From: Achromobacter pestifer
Lineage (GTDB): Bacteria; Pseudomonadota; Gammaproteobacteria; Burkholderiales; Burkholderiaceae_B
Direction of reading: 5' to 3'
NCBI RefSeq assembly: GCF_902859625.1
Contig: NZ_CADIJX010000009.1
Span: 62,001-126,000, forward strand
Length of the DNA: 64,000 nucleotides
The translations under genes were made by a program, and so were the position numbers. This document shows positions 16,152-23,957 of the stretch, piece by piece (within the stretch, counting starts at the first letter, position 1; each line of letters starts with the position of its first letter). The notes below the pieces were generated by a model. That model worked only from the letters and a program-made list of their open reading frames with translations, was not told where the DNA came from and ran no database searches.

Positions 16152-16175
16152 GAAAATGTACATCATTCTCATAAG
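16152..16175. promoter_or_regulatory. Fur-box-like sequence upstream of the Fur paralogue
   Basis: GAAAATGTACATCATTCTCA resembles the Fur consensus of GATAAT/ATTATC-type hexamers, with AAATG…CATTCTC in inverted order. It lies 33-56 bases upstream of the Fur-family start codon and also in the AraC promoter region. Autoregulation by this Fur protein, or control by the housekeeping Fur, is plausible. Confidence 0.45.
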
Positions 16176-16207
16176 TCGGGCATCAGCCCCCCGAATGGAG
16201 AAACCAC

Positions 16208-16648
16208 ATGGACGATACGCGGCTGCGCGACGCCGGCATCAAAGCCACCTTCCCCCGTCTGAAGATCCTGGACATCTTTTACCAACGCGCCAATCAGCAC
16301 ATGAGCGCAGCGGATATCTACCGCAATCTCATTTCGGATCGCAGCAATATCGGTCTGGCGACGGTTTATCGCGTCATCACGCAACTTGAGGACGCCGGAC
16401 TACTCAAACGTACTCAGCTCGACGCGCACAACACCGTGTTCGAGCTCAACGACAAGGGGCACCACGACCACCTGGTCTGCACGCATTGCGGGCAGATCCT
16501 GGAATCCAGCGATCCCGCCATGGCCCAATTGGTCAGAAAGATCGCCAAGCGCAGCGGCTTTGCGCTGGGTTCCTACAGCCTGGTGCTCTATGGCGGTTGC
16601 GGCTGCAAGGCAGACGCGACTCCCCACCCCCACGGAGAATTCGAATGA
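16208..16648 (+). CDS. Fur-family metalloregulator (paralogue)
   Basis: This 146-residue protein has a Fur winged helix (A-G-I-K-A-T-F-P-R-L-K-I-L near residues 9-21, I-G-L-A-T-V-Y-R-V-I-T-Q-L at 48-60). The regulatory metal site G-H-H-D-H-L (84-89) and the first zinc pair C-T-H-C (91-94) are present. The usual second pair near the C-terminus is a compact C-G-C (131-133). The tail is short and His-poor (P-H-P-H-G-E-F-E) compared with the housekeeping Fur of this group, so I call it a paralogue rather than fur itself. The stop overlaps the ATG of the next gene (ATGA), indicating translational coupling. Confidence 0.87.
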   Translation: MDDTRLRDAGIKATFPRLKILDIFYQRANQHMSAADIYRNLISDRSNIGLATVYRVITQLEDAGLLKRTQLDAHNTVFELNDKGHHDHLVCTHCGQILESSDPAMAQLVRKIAKRSGFALGSYSLVLYGGCGCKADATPHPHGEFE

Positions 16649-17064
16649 ACCGCGATCACTTTTTCTTCCACGACCTATCCCAGTTTCCCATCGTGACCGC
16701 CAAGCACGGCGGCGCCCCCAAGGGCTATTCGGCCAGTTGGATCCGCGAAATGGAGATGCTGGTGGACAACCCCCAGTCCTTCGTCATGGTCGTACCCGAC
16801 ATGCGGCAGGAAGCCGGCCATGAAGACCGCAAGGCCATGATCGAATGGCAGACCACCAACATGCCACGCTTGAAAGCACGTTGCCGCGCATTCATCGCGG
16901 TGGAACGTGAACCGGCGGCGCTGGACAAGATCCGCAAGCGGGGCGAAAAAATGGCCCATGCGTTCGGCATGCCGTTCCTGGCGGTGGCCACGCCAAGCGA
17001 AGCGATCCAATGCGCACGCGAGTTGCTGGGTCATAGCGGACCTGGCGGATTCGTCGTGGATTGA
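16645..17064 (+). CDS. Unknown protein translationally coupled to the Fur paralogue
   Basis: The protein has 139 residues and is soluble, with no signal peptide or membrane helix. Sequence landmarks are F-F-F-H-D-L-S-Q-F-P-I-V near residues 6-17, S-W-I-R-E-M-E-M-L at 31-39, S-F-V-M-V-V-P-D at 45-52, and a C-terminal helix ending A-R-E-L-L-G-H. The alternation of short hydrophobic strands and amphipathic helices suggests a small alpha/beta fold. I do not recognise a named family. The ATG at 16645 overlaps the fur-like stop by four bases, and a terminator follows at 17089, so the two genes form a closed two-gene operon. A metal-linked or stress-linked role is inferred from this context only. 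Confidence 0.75.
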   Translation: MNRDHFFFHDLSQFPIVTAKHGGAPKGYSASWIREMEMLVDNPQSFVMVVPDMRQEAGHEDRKAMIEWQTTNMPRLKARCRAFIAVEREPAALDKIRKRGEKMAHAFGMPFLAVATPSEAIQCARELLGHSGPGGFVVD

Positions 17065-17088
17065 GTCCGCCGCCCCGCAAGCTTGCTG

Positions 17089-17116
17089 ACGCGCCTTCGG
17101 GCGCGTTTTGCATTTT
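17089..17116 (+). terminator. Rho-independent terminator after the fur-like operon
   Basis: ACGCGCC (17089-17095) pairs with GGCGCGT (17100-17106) over a TTCG loop and is followed by TTTTGCATTTT. It starts 25 bases after the stop of the coupled unknown gene. Confidence 0.85.
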
Positions 17117-17476
17117 CAGCCCCTATCCGCATGGCCTTCAGGACAGACCTCACCGTGATTGCCGAAATTAGAATGCGATATTGATAAATTTGCGATTGTG
17201 GCAAAAGGTGGAGCTGGCATAAATTCCACCCCTGGCACATCCGCCCGTCCCGCAACGTCGAGGCTGGCGTTCTGGCTCGCCGGGCTTCCCGGATGACGCT
17301 TGTCGGCCTATCCATGGCGCAACCCGCCATCGCTTCCCTGGTCCGTACCTGTTGGCCTGCGCGTTCACAAGACGCCGAGGCGAGCGGCTATTCCACATGC
17401 CTCCCGCCCCCTGCGCGCTATTTTTGCGGCTGCCAACCGCCTGGACTCGACATTGAGATTTACGGCATCCACATCA
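17117..17476. other. 360-base non-coding region before the LysR gene
   Basis: No supported gene is visible. An AT-rich part at 17155-17215 contains two similar blocks, TGCGATATTG and TGCGATTGTG, and a short GGTGGA/TCCACC inverted repeat around 17208-17230. These are reasonable places for the LysR promoter and operator. The remaining sequence is open in the LysR frame back to 17300, but the predicted extension is Pro/Arg-rich and unlike any LysR N-terminus. Confidence 0.4.
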
Positions 17477-18403
17477 ATGAAGCGATTCCAATTCGATAGC
17501 ACCGCGCTTCGTTATTTCCTGACCGTCGTCGACACCGGGTCCGTCAATGGCGCGGCCGCACGCCTGAACGTCGTCAGTTCCGCCGTCAGCCGCCAGATCG
17601 CAGGACTGGAGCAGCGGCTGCAAAACCAACTGTTTGAACGGCACCCCAAGGGCATGCGCGTTACGGAAGTCGGCCGCATCCTGGCGGACCACGCGCGCCG
17701 GGTCGAAGCCGACGCGGCGCGCACCTATGCCGAGATCGACGGCCAGAACGGCCGCTTTACCCAAACCGTGAAGATTGCCGGGGCGCACGGCTTCGCAGCC
17801 CTGGCGCTGCCGCGAAAGTTTGCCGCCTTTCAGGCCGAGCATCCCTCCGTGCGCTTCAACTTGACGGTCCTGGACGCCGGGCTGGTCACCGAGCGCGTGC
17901 GCTCGGCGCAAGCGGACATCGGCGTCACCTACAGCCACGCGGCCGAAAAAGACATCGCCGTCATCTTCGCGCGCCCAGCCGAGATCGTGGCGGTAATGCG
18001 GCCTGGCCATCCCCTGTCGCTCAATGGCACGTCCCCGCAGATGCCGCTGCACCTGACGCAATTGTCTGCCTACCCGCTGGCCTTGCCGGAAGGCGGCAGT
18101 GCCTTGCGCCGGGTGCTGGACATGGCCTCCAGCCTCTACAACACCACGCTGTCGCCCGCATTCACCTCCAATCACCCAGAAGCGGTCTACAACTATTTGC
18201 TGACGGGCAACGCCGTGACCTTGTGCGCACGCCTGTCGGCGGCCGAACACCTGGACTCCGGCCGGCTGATCTGCCGGCCCGTGGGCGACGCCTTGCTCAA
18301 TGGCGGGCAAATCCAGGTCCAGACCCATGTGTCCCGCCCGCTGCCCGACGCCGCGCACCGCTTCCTGCGTTTCATCCGAAGCGACACGCCTCCCCTGTTC
18401 TGA
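17477..18403 (+). CDS. LysR-family transcriptional regulator
   Basis: This 308-residue protein has a LysR winged HTH in residues 5-65 (F-L-T-V-V-D-T-G-S-V-N-G-A-A-A-R-L-N-V-V-S-S-A-V-S-R-Q-I in segments) and a C-terminal periplasmic-binding-like effector domain. F-E-R-H-P-K-G-M-R-V-T-E-V-G at 50-63 is a standard wing. The start at 17477 is chosen because the HTH begins six residues later; an upstream in-frame start would add 59 unlike residues. No divergent partner exists: the upstream gene ends at a terminator and the downstream gene is a chemoreceptor. The target is therefore unknown. Confidence 0.88.
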   Translation: MKRFQFDSTALRYFLTVVDTGSVNGAAARLNVVSSAVSRQIAGLEQRLQNQLFERHPKGMRVTEVGRILADHARRVEADAARTYAEIDGQNGRFTQTVKIAGAHGFAALALPRKFAAFQAEHPSVRFNLTVLDAGLVTERVRSAQADIGVTYSHAAEKDIAVIFARPAEIVAVMRPGHPLSLNGTSPQMPLHLTQLSAYPLALPEGGSALRRVLDMASSLYNTTLSPAFTSNHPEAVYNYLLTGNAVTLCARLSAAEHLDSGRLICRPVGDALLNGGQIQVQTHVSRPLPDAAHRFLRFIRSDTPPLF

Positions 18404-18504
18404 CCGCCCGGTACGTCGCTGACGCGAATGACCCTCGCCCCGGCGGTTGGCGCCCCTGCGTTGCCAAAACCAGAACAGCCCAGTGAAAAATGATCAATTG
18501 TTAA

Positions 18505-18527
18505 AAATGTAAATCAAACTTACATTT
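18505..18527. promoter_or_regulatory. Perfect 8-bp inverted repeat upstream of the chemoreceptor gene
   Basis: AAATGTAA (18505-18512) and TTACATTT (18520-18527) are perfect complements separated by 7 bases in an AT-rich island about 70 bases before the chemoreceptor start. Size and spacing fit a dimeric repressor or activator site. The regulator cannot be named. Confidence 0.5.
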
Positions 18528-18594
18528 GCCCAGGGTTTACCACTAGATCATGGCGGCCGGCACCGTCCGGCCGCCTTATGCAGGAGCCTTGCGC

Positions 18595-20211
18595 GTGTTT
18601 AAGAACCTGAAAATCCGAACCGGACTGCTCGTGGTCCTGACCCTTTTCGTACTGGCCCTGGCGGGCGCCACCAGCATGGGCTGGCTCTTCGCCAAGGCTG
18701 CGGACGAGGCCGTCGACGACCTGAACCGCGTGGCCACCGAACAGACCCGCCCGCTCTATGAAGCCCAGGTGCTGCTGCTGCGCACCCGCATCACGCTGGT
18801 CGCGGCCTACCTGGATGTGCAGGCCGGCCGAGGCGCCCAGGCGCAAGCCAGCGTGGAGCTGGCCGCCAAGTCCCTGAGCGACGCCCGCCAACGCTATGCC
18901 ACCTTCCAGCGCGTGCCCAAGGTCACGGACGCCGCCCGCAAACTGACGGCCGACCTGGACGGCATCTTCAACGCCTACGTGCGCAGCATCGACGCGCTGG
19001 GCGAGGCCCTGCAAAAACAATCCGCGGAGAACTACGTCATCGCCGTCACCGACGCCCGTGCCGCCGACGCTCGCTTCGAGGAACGGGTCATCGCCTTTCT
19101 GGCCCATACCGAACGGCGGGCCGCTCAAATCAACGACGCCTCGGACCAGCGCTACAACCTGGCCGAGCTGGCCACGGTCATCATGCTGGCCCTGGCGGTT
19201 GTCCTGGCCGCCGGCTGCTGGCGTTTCATCAGCCGCCAGGTGCTGTCGCCCCTGAAGGACGCCGCCCAGCATTTCGACCGCATTGCCTCGGGCGATCTGA
19301 CCCAGCGGGTGGCCGTCAGCGCCGACAACGAAATCGGCGTGCTCTTCACCGCGCTCAAGCGCATGCAAGACAGCCTGACCCGCACGGTGGCCGAGGTGCG
19401 TCGCAGCGTGAACGAGATCAACACCGGCGCCGCCGAGATCTCCTCGGGCAACACCAACTTGTCCTCGCGCACCGAGGAACAGGCCGCCTCCCTGGAAGAA
19501 ACCGCCGCCAGCATGGAAGAGCTGGCCACGGCGGTGAAGCAGAACACCGAGCACGCGCATCAAGCCAACGCGCTGGCGGCCGAAAGCCGCGGTGTGGCGC
19601 TACGCGGTGGCCAGGCCGTGGACCAGGTGGTGGAAACCATGGCGCGCATCTCGGACAGCTCGCGCCGCATTGCCGAGATCGTCTCGGTGATCGACGGCAT
19701 CGCGTTCCAGACCAATATCCTGGCGCTCAACGCCGCGGTGGAAGCCGCCCGCGCGGGCGAACAGGGCAAGGGCTTCGCCGTCGTGGCGGGGGAAGTCCGC
19801 TCGCTGGCGCAGCGCAGCGCGCAGGCCGCCCGCGAGGTCAAGGACCTGATCGAACAATCCACCAACAATGTGGACAGCGGCGCCGCCCAGGTACGCCAGG
19901 CTGGCGAAACCATGCAGGAAATCGTCACATCGGTACAGCGCGTCACGCAGATCATGGCCGAAATCACCGAGGCCTCCACCGAGCAGTCCATCGGCATCGA
20001 CCAGATCAACCGCGCCGTCACGCAGATGGACGACGTCACGCAGCAGAACGCCGCGCTGGTCGAGCAAGCGGCCGCCGCCGCGTCCTCACTGGAAGACCAG
20101 GCCAAGCGCCTGGCCGCCACGGCGGCCTTCTTCAAGGTGCCGGCCGAAACCATCATCGACATGACCGCGCAGCCGGCCCCCGTAGCCCTGCGTCCGGCCT
20201 ACGCGGGGTAG
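18595..20211 (+). CDS. Methyl-accepting chemotaxis protein
   Basis: This 538-residue class I receptor has TM1 at about residues 9-31, a periplasmic four-helix-bundle sensor at about 33-185, and TM2 at about 189-208. HAMP follows at about 210-262, then the cytoplasmic signalling coiled coil. The conserved hairpin tip is E-I-V-S-V-I-D-G-I-A-F-Q-T-N-I-L-A-L-N-A in pieces at 361-380, followed by A-V-E-A-A-R-A-G-E. Methylation-helix glutamates are present (R-T-E-E-Q-A-A-S-L-E-E-T). It lacks a C-terminal NWETF-like CheR tether. The GTG at 18595 follows AGGAG at good spacing; an ATG at 18550 would add 15 residues. The ligand is unknown. Confidence 0.92.
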   Translation: MFKNLKIRTGLLVVLTLFVLALAGATSMGWLFAKAADEAVDDLNRVATEQTRPLYEAQVLLLRTRITLVAAYLDVQAGRGAQAQASVELAAKSLSDARQRYATFQRVPKVTDAARKLTADLDGIFNAYVRSIDALGEALQKQSAENYVIAVTDARAADARFEERVIAFLAHTERRAAQINDASDQRYNLAELATVIMLALAVVLAAGCWRFISRQVLSPLKDAAQHFDRIASGDLTQRVAVSADNEIGVLFTALKRMQDSLTRTVAEVRRSVNEINTGAAEISSGNTNLSSRTEEQAASLEETAASMEELATAVKQNTEHAHQANALAAESRGVALRGGQAVDQVVETMARISDSSRRIAEIVSVIDGIAFQTNILALNAAVEAARAGEQGKGFAVVAGEVRSLAQRSAQAAREVKDLIEQSTNNVDSGAAQVRQAGETMQEIVTSVQRVTQIMAEITEASTEQSIGIDQINRAVTQMDDVTQQNAALVEQAAAAASSLEDQAKRLAATAAFFKVPAETIIDMTAQPAPVALRPAYAG

Positions 20212-20299
20212 CCAGGACTCGTCCATTTGGACGACACCCGTTGTCCTAGGGCTTTCCAGCGCCTTAAGACTTGGGCCGCCAAGCCGTTGTCTATGGGCA

Positions 20300-20322
20300 G
20301 GCGCCGTGATCCCCACGGCGCC
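20300..20322. other. 9-bp GC-rich inverted repeat after the chemoreceptor gene
   Basis: GGCGCCGTG (20300-20308) and CACGGCGCC (20314-20322) pair perfectly over a 5-base loop. It is 90 bases after the chemoreceptor stop and 33 bases before the next ATG. There is no T-run, so it is a weak terminator at best and could instead shape the leader of the small downstream gene. Confidence 0.4.
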
Positions 20323-20354
20323 TTCCGCCAACCCGACGATGAGCCGACCCGAGC

Positions 20355-20642
20355 ATGAACCGCGCACTCGCCTGTATTTTTTGCCAATCGACGCTGGCGC
20401 AAGGTGCGCCCTTGCTTGAAAAAAGCGGCACTGCCATCTGCAAGCCCTGCGTGGATCAATTCTCCGAACTGTTCGCCGAACGCGCCTGGGTGATGGCCGC
20501 AACCTTGCAAGAACAGCTGGACGTGCTGCTGGAAGAAAGCCGGCGTGCGCTGGCGCAGAGCGAATCCTTGTCGGAACGCGCCCGCAGTTGCGGACTCAGC
20601 ATGCAGGATCTGTCGGGCGCGGTGACACGCACGCTGTCGTAG
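20355..20642 (+). CDS. Small protein with a ClpX-type four-cysteine zinc finger
   Basis: The protein has 95 residues. Cys7, Cys10, Cys29 and Cys32 form C-x2-C-x18-C-x2-C with A-C-I-F-C-Q and I-C-K-P-C-V-D-Q-F, closely resembling the N-terminal zinc-binding domain of ClpX (zf-C4). The remaining 60 residues form a predicted coiled coil (L-Q-E-Q-L-D-V-L-L-E-E-S-R-R-A-L). There is no ATPase part, so this is a free-standing finger. In ClpX this domain dimerises and binds adaptors and substrates; an adaptor-like or inhibitory role is inference. It may share a transcript with the chemoreceptor gene. Confidence 0.75.
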   Translation: MNRALACIFCQSTLAQGAPLLEKSGTAICKPCVDQFSELFAERAWVMAATLQEQLDVLLEESRRALAQSESLSERARSCGLSMQDLSGAVTRTLS

Positions 20643-20669
20643 CGGCGTGGGGCGTTCTTGCCGGCGCCG

Positions 20670-22088
20670 TCAGGGCGGTGGCAGTGCTTCCGACCGGAAG
20701 CGTCCGCCCAGAGCAAGATGCAGATTCACGCGCTGAACAAGCCTTTCCGCGCGCACATGCATCAGGTCGCTCTTTGCCCGCAACACATCACGCTTGCGCT
20801 GCAAGACATCCAGCGTATCGAACTGGCCGATCTGCCGTTGAATCTCTGCCAATTCCAACGCCCGGGCGCTCTCGGCATACTGGCGTTGCATGGCGCGTTC
20901 GCGCAGCGTCAGCTGCTGCTCACCGGACAGCCCATTCTCCACCTCCGCCATCGCAGTCAGGATGGAACGCGCATACAGCGCCAGCGCCTCCCGCTGCTGC
21001 TCGGTGCGCAATTCCAGCGTAATCTGGCGGCGTCCCGCGTCGAACAAGGGCCAGGCCAGCGATGCGCCAACCGGAAAAACCCAACTCTGCATGCTGGTGG
21101 CCAGACCGGAATAGTCCTTGGTGAAGCGCCCCGCCCCGGCAAATATCGCGATAGTGGGTAATCGGGCGGCTTTTGCCTCCTCGGCGCCGAAGTACGCAGA
21201 CACCAGCCGTTCACGCGCCGCGACCAGATCGGGCCTGCGGTCCAGCAAGTCCAGCGGCAAGCCCGGCGCAAGCGGTGGCGGCGCATCCGGAATGGCCTCA
21301 TCCGCCTGCGCCGCGCCCGCCGGATAGCGCCCCAGCAACAACTCCAACGCCCGCAATGCCTGCATCCGCGCTTGTTCCCGCTGGGCGACCACATCGGACG
21401 CCGCCGCGCGCTGCTCTGACCAGTACGCAACCTCCATGTCGCTGACTCGGCCAATGCGGCGGCGGTACTGCACCAGTTCAAGCTGTTCGCCCGTGGCGCT
21501 TTCAAGTTCTTGCGCGATGGTCAGTTGGCCACTGGCCTCCAAGGCCGCCAGCCAGCTTTTGGCCGTCAATGCGCCGATGGACTGGCGCGCGTAGGCGTAG
21601 TCGGCTTCCGCCGACCGGTAGCCCGCCTCGCCAGACAGTTTCTCCGCCCGCGCCCTTCCCCATAAGTCGATTTCCCAATTCATCACGATGGCGTAACCGT
21701 TGGCCGAGAAAGCGCTGCCTGGCGTGGGGTCCGTGGCGGCGCGGGCGCCGACGCCGACAGTGGGCAGCAGGTCCGCGCCCGCCAGTCTGGCTTGGTGCGC
21801 CGCCTGTTGCATCCGGCTTGCGGCGACGCGCAAGTCCAGGTTGTTGGCCTGCGCTTCGTCGATCAACGATTGCAAGGTGCCGTGTTCGGGAAAGCCTGCC
21901 CATTCCGGCGAGAATGCCGCGTCCCTTGCGCTGGCCACCCAATGCTCGGGCACCTGCGTGCCGGACATGGCCTGTTGGTATAAGGCGTCGCTAGCCGGTT
22001 GATCCAGATTTGCGCATCCTGCCAACCAGACAGGAAAGGCACAGATCATTGCAAACATACCGGGGACGATCGGACGTCGCGGATGCAT
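20670..22088 (-). CDS. Outer-membrane efflux lipoprotein (NodT/OprM family)
   Basis: This 472-residue TolC-like channel lipoprotein has a signal peptide ending in a lipobox, W-L-A-G-C, with Cys25 as the lipidation site. Two OEP repeats follow, with typical segments L-Q-S-L-I-D-E-A-Q-A-N-N-L-D-L-R-V and L-L-D-R-R-P-D-L-V-A-A-R-E-R-L. It provides the outer-membrane exit duct of a tripartite pump. It lies 10 bases after the HlyD-family gene on the same strand and is last in a three-gene operon. The ATG at 22088 fits a lipoprotein signal better than the longer upstream frame. No inner-membrane pump gene accompanies it. Confidence 0.9.
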   Translation of the reverse strand: MHPRRPIVPGMFAMICAFPVWLAGCANLDQPASDALYQQAMSGTQVPEHWVASARDAAFSPEWAGFPEHGTLQSLIDEAQANNLDLRVAASRMQQAAHQARLAGADLLPTVGVGARAATDPTPGSAFSANGYAIVMNWEIDLWGRARAEKLSGEAGYRSAEADYAYARQSIGALTAKSWLAALEASGQLTIAQELESATGEQLELVQYRRRIGRVSDMEVAYWSEQRAAASDVVAQREQARMQALRALELLLGRYPAGAAQADEAIPDAPPPLAPGLPLDLLDRRPDLVAARERLVSAYFGAEEAKAARLPTIAIFAGAGRFTKDYSGLATSMQSWVFPVGASLAWPLFDAGRRQITLELRTEQQREALALYARSILTAMAEVENGLSGEQQLTLRERAMQRQYAESARALELAEIQRQIGQFDTLDVLQRKRDVLRAKSDLMHVRAERLVQRVNLHLALGGRFRSEALPPP

Positions 22089-22098
22089 GTCGGCCCCG

Positions 22099-23241
22099 TC
22101 AGTGAAGCTTGAGAACCAGATAATCAAGTTTTGCCGAAACACGGAATATGACCTTGCGCACCATATGCAGCGCCCCCAGACTGTCCGTGTAAATTGCCGC
22201 CTTTCCTCGCGCGCCCATCGCCAGCGTCATGTCTTGCGGCGTCTCAAGGTTGATACGCACCGCGTATTGCATCGGCGCCGCAGCGCTATCGCCTTCGCTG
22301 GTCGTCCCGGGCAGCACGCCGGCTGCCTGGTATTGCCCTTGCGAGGTTGCCCAGACGATCGAATCCACTTCACCTTTGAACACATGGCCCGGCACTGTCC
22401 GCAGGGACACTTCCACTTCGTTGCCCGGCTTCACCTTCGTAAGTTGATTCTGGTCGAAGAATGCAATCACCTGCTGCGTGGTCTCGACAAACGACATGAT
22501 GGGACGCAGCGGAATCGCGGCGGCATAGGACCCCACACGAGCCTGTAGATTGATGACGTAGCCATCGGCGGGTGCGTAAAGGGTGGTCTGCTCAAGTTCC
22601 CATCTGGCGGTATCCAGCTCTGCCTTGACCTGCGCCACCGCAACTTGGTCGCCCTGGAACATGGCGCCCTGATTCAATTGGATCTTGCGTTCGGCTTCCC
22701 GCGCGGCCTCCCAATTTGCCTGGCGGACTTTCAGTTCGCTCTGGAAACCCTGCACATCGTATTGGCTGCCCGCCCCTCGGGCGGCCAAGGCCGTGCTTTG
22801 ACGCAACCGCATCCGCGCCAGCTCGACTTGCGCCAGGGCGGCGGCCGTCACCGCTTGCGCCGCGGCAAGATCGCGGTCCAGGGATTGCTGGGTTGCTTGC
22901 GCGTCGATGAGCTTGGCTTGAAGCTGCCTGACCTTCAATTGGTAAGGTTCGGCGTCCAGCCTCAGCAGCACGTCGCCCTTTTTTATCGGCCGATTTCCTT
23001 CCACCGCGATGTCCACGACGCGCCCGGTCACGCGGGGAATGATCTCGACCACATAGTTGATGACCCGCAACTCACTTGACGACGGCGTGACGACATTGAT
23101 CGTCAGGACAAGCGCCGCCAACCCCGCCGCGCCCACCGCGACCACTCCCACCTGGGACTGGATGTTCCAAGGCAGCAGCTTGAGCTTGATGAAGATAAGC
23201 CAGACCAACAGCCCATACACCACGCAAATGAGTTCAAGCAT
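22099..23241 (-). CDS. HlyD-family membrane fusion protein (YiaV/EmrA-like)
   Basis: The protein has 380 residues. Two N-terminal hydrophobic stretches (about 2-22 and 31-54) are followed by the biotinyl-lipoyl half motif R-V-T-G-R-V-V-D-I-A-V-E-G-N-R-P-I-K-K-G-D in segments near 74-95. A long coiled-coil hairpin (about 100-215) comes next, then the second lipoyl half (Y-A-P-A-D-G-Y-V-I-N) and a beta-barrel. The double N-terminal hydrophobic segment is characteristic of the YibH/YiaV branch rather than AcrA. It acts as periplasmic adaptor for export. A GGAGG sequence precedes the ATG at 23241. It sits between a DUF3302 gene and the outer-membrane lipoprotein gene. Confidence 0.9.
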   Translation of the reverse strand: MLELICVVYGLLVWLIFIKLKLLPWNIQSQVGVVAVGAAGLAALVLTINVVTPSSSELRVINYVVEIIPRVTGRVVDIAVEGNRPIKKGDVLLRLDAEPYQLKVRQLQAKLIDAQATQQSLDRDLAAAQAVTAAALAQVELARMRLRQSTALAARGAGSQYDVQGFQSELKVRQANWEAAREAERKIQLNQGAMFQGDQVAVAQVKAELDTARWELEQTTLYAPADGYVINLQARVGSYAAAIPLRPIMSFVETTQQVIAFFDQNQLTKVKPGNEVEVSLRTVPGHVFKGEVDSIVWATSQGQYQAAGVLPGTTSEGDSAAAPMQYAVRINLETPQDMTLAMGARGKAAIYTDSLGALHMVRKVIFRVSAKLDYLVLKLH

Positions 23242-23322
23242 TCCAACCTCCAGACCGAGACCGCCAGCCACCGTATGCCACGGCAGGCGCCGCCTTCTCA
23301 GGGCGGAAACGCCCCCCTGTCC

Positions 23323-23787
23323 CTAACCCAAGGTTTCTGGGTTGGGTCGCGCCTCCTGGCTGGAATGCGCGCCGCTGCCCGGATCGTTCTTCCTGGCGGC
23401 TTCGGCTTCCGAGAGGTTCATCTCTTCGTAGTAGTCATCGTGCTTGTCCCGGCCATAAGCGAGCCGATATCCGATCGGCTTCGTGTGTGCCCACAGCCAT
23501 GCGAAGGGCCATAGCATCCCGCCAAAAAGCAGCGACAGCAGGCACAGCGACTTAATCGCGTCGGTTTGAGGATGATGTCTTTTCTCGGCAATGACTTCGG
23601 GCAGGACGTGTAGCTTCCAGAAGGCCCAGATTGCCAGGAGCGGGACAAAAACGAGTACGACCCAGACGAGCACATCGGCGATGGCGTCCTCCAGGTGTCC
23701 CGCCGCGGCACGCCCCGTGGCCGGCAAGAACATAGCCGCCAGGGTCAGGACTGCCGCGAATCGACGCCGCGGATTGGCAAGGAACAT
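23323..23787 (-). CDS. DUF3302 inner-membrane protein (YiaW-like)
   Basis: This 154-residue protein has an N-terminal signal-like helix (about 8-28), two further membrane helices (about 38-60 and 82-104), and a charged C-terminal tail with a Y-Y-E-E-M-N-L-S-E-A-E motif. The W-V-V-L-V-F-V-P-L-L-A-I-W-A-F-W-K-L-H-V-L-P-E region is the DUF3302 hallmark. In enterobacteria yiaW stands next to yiaV in the same way, so the pair is a conserved membrane module. It is the first gene of the operon, 81 bases before the HlyD gene, and divergent from an AraC regulator. Confidence 0.85.
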   Translation of the reverse strand: MFLANPRRRFAAVLTLAAMFLPATGRAAAGHLEDAIADVLVWVVLVFVPLLAIWAFWKLHVLPEVIAEKRHHPQTDAIKSLCLLSLLFGGMLWPFAWLWAHTKPIGYRLAYGRDKHDDYYEEMNLSEAEAARKNDPGSGAHSSQEARPNPETLG

Positions 23788-23882
23788 ATCAAGCTCCTTT
23801 CGCAGTGGGATGCAGATCGCTCAATACGCCGTCGGAGGGGTCCTTGCATGGGGACTCCCAAGCAAGAGAACATGCAGTGCAT

Positions 23883-23905
23883 TTTCGCCAGTGACGGAGG
23901 CGAAA
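23883..23905. promoter_or_regulatory. 7-bp inverted repeat between the DUF3302 operon and araC-like gene
   Basis: TTTCGCC (23883-23889) and GGCGAAA (23899-23905) pair perfectly with a 9-base spacer in the 170-base divergent intergenic region. It is a candidate regulator-binding site for the AraC protein or another factor; the evidence is symmetry and position only. Confidence 0.35.
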
Positions 23906-23957
23906 GTCCATGCTAATTTCGGCAATATGTCGTCAGCTCCCACCAGCGGAGGGTTGA

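Noticed and set aside
17300-17476. A 59-residue N-terminal extension of the LysR protein
   Set aside because: The extension is Pro/Arg-rich and unlike LysR N-termini. The HTH begins just after the ATG at 17477.
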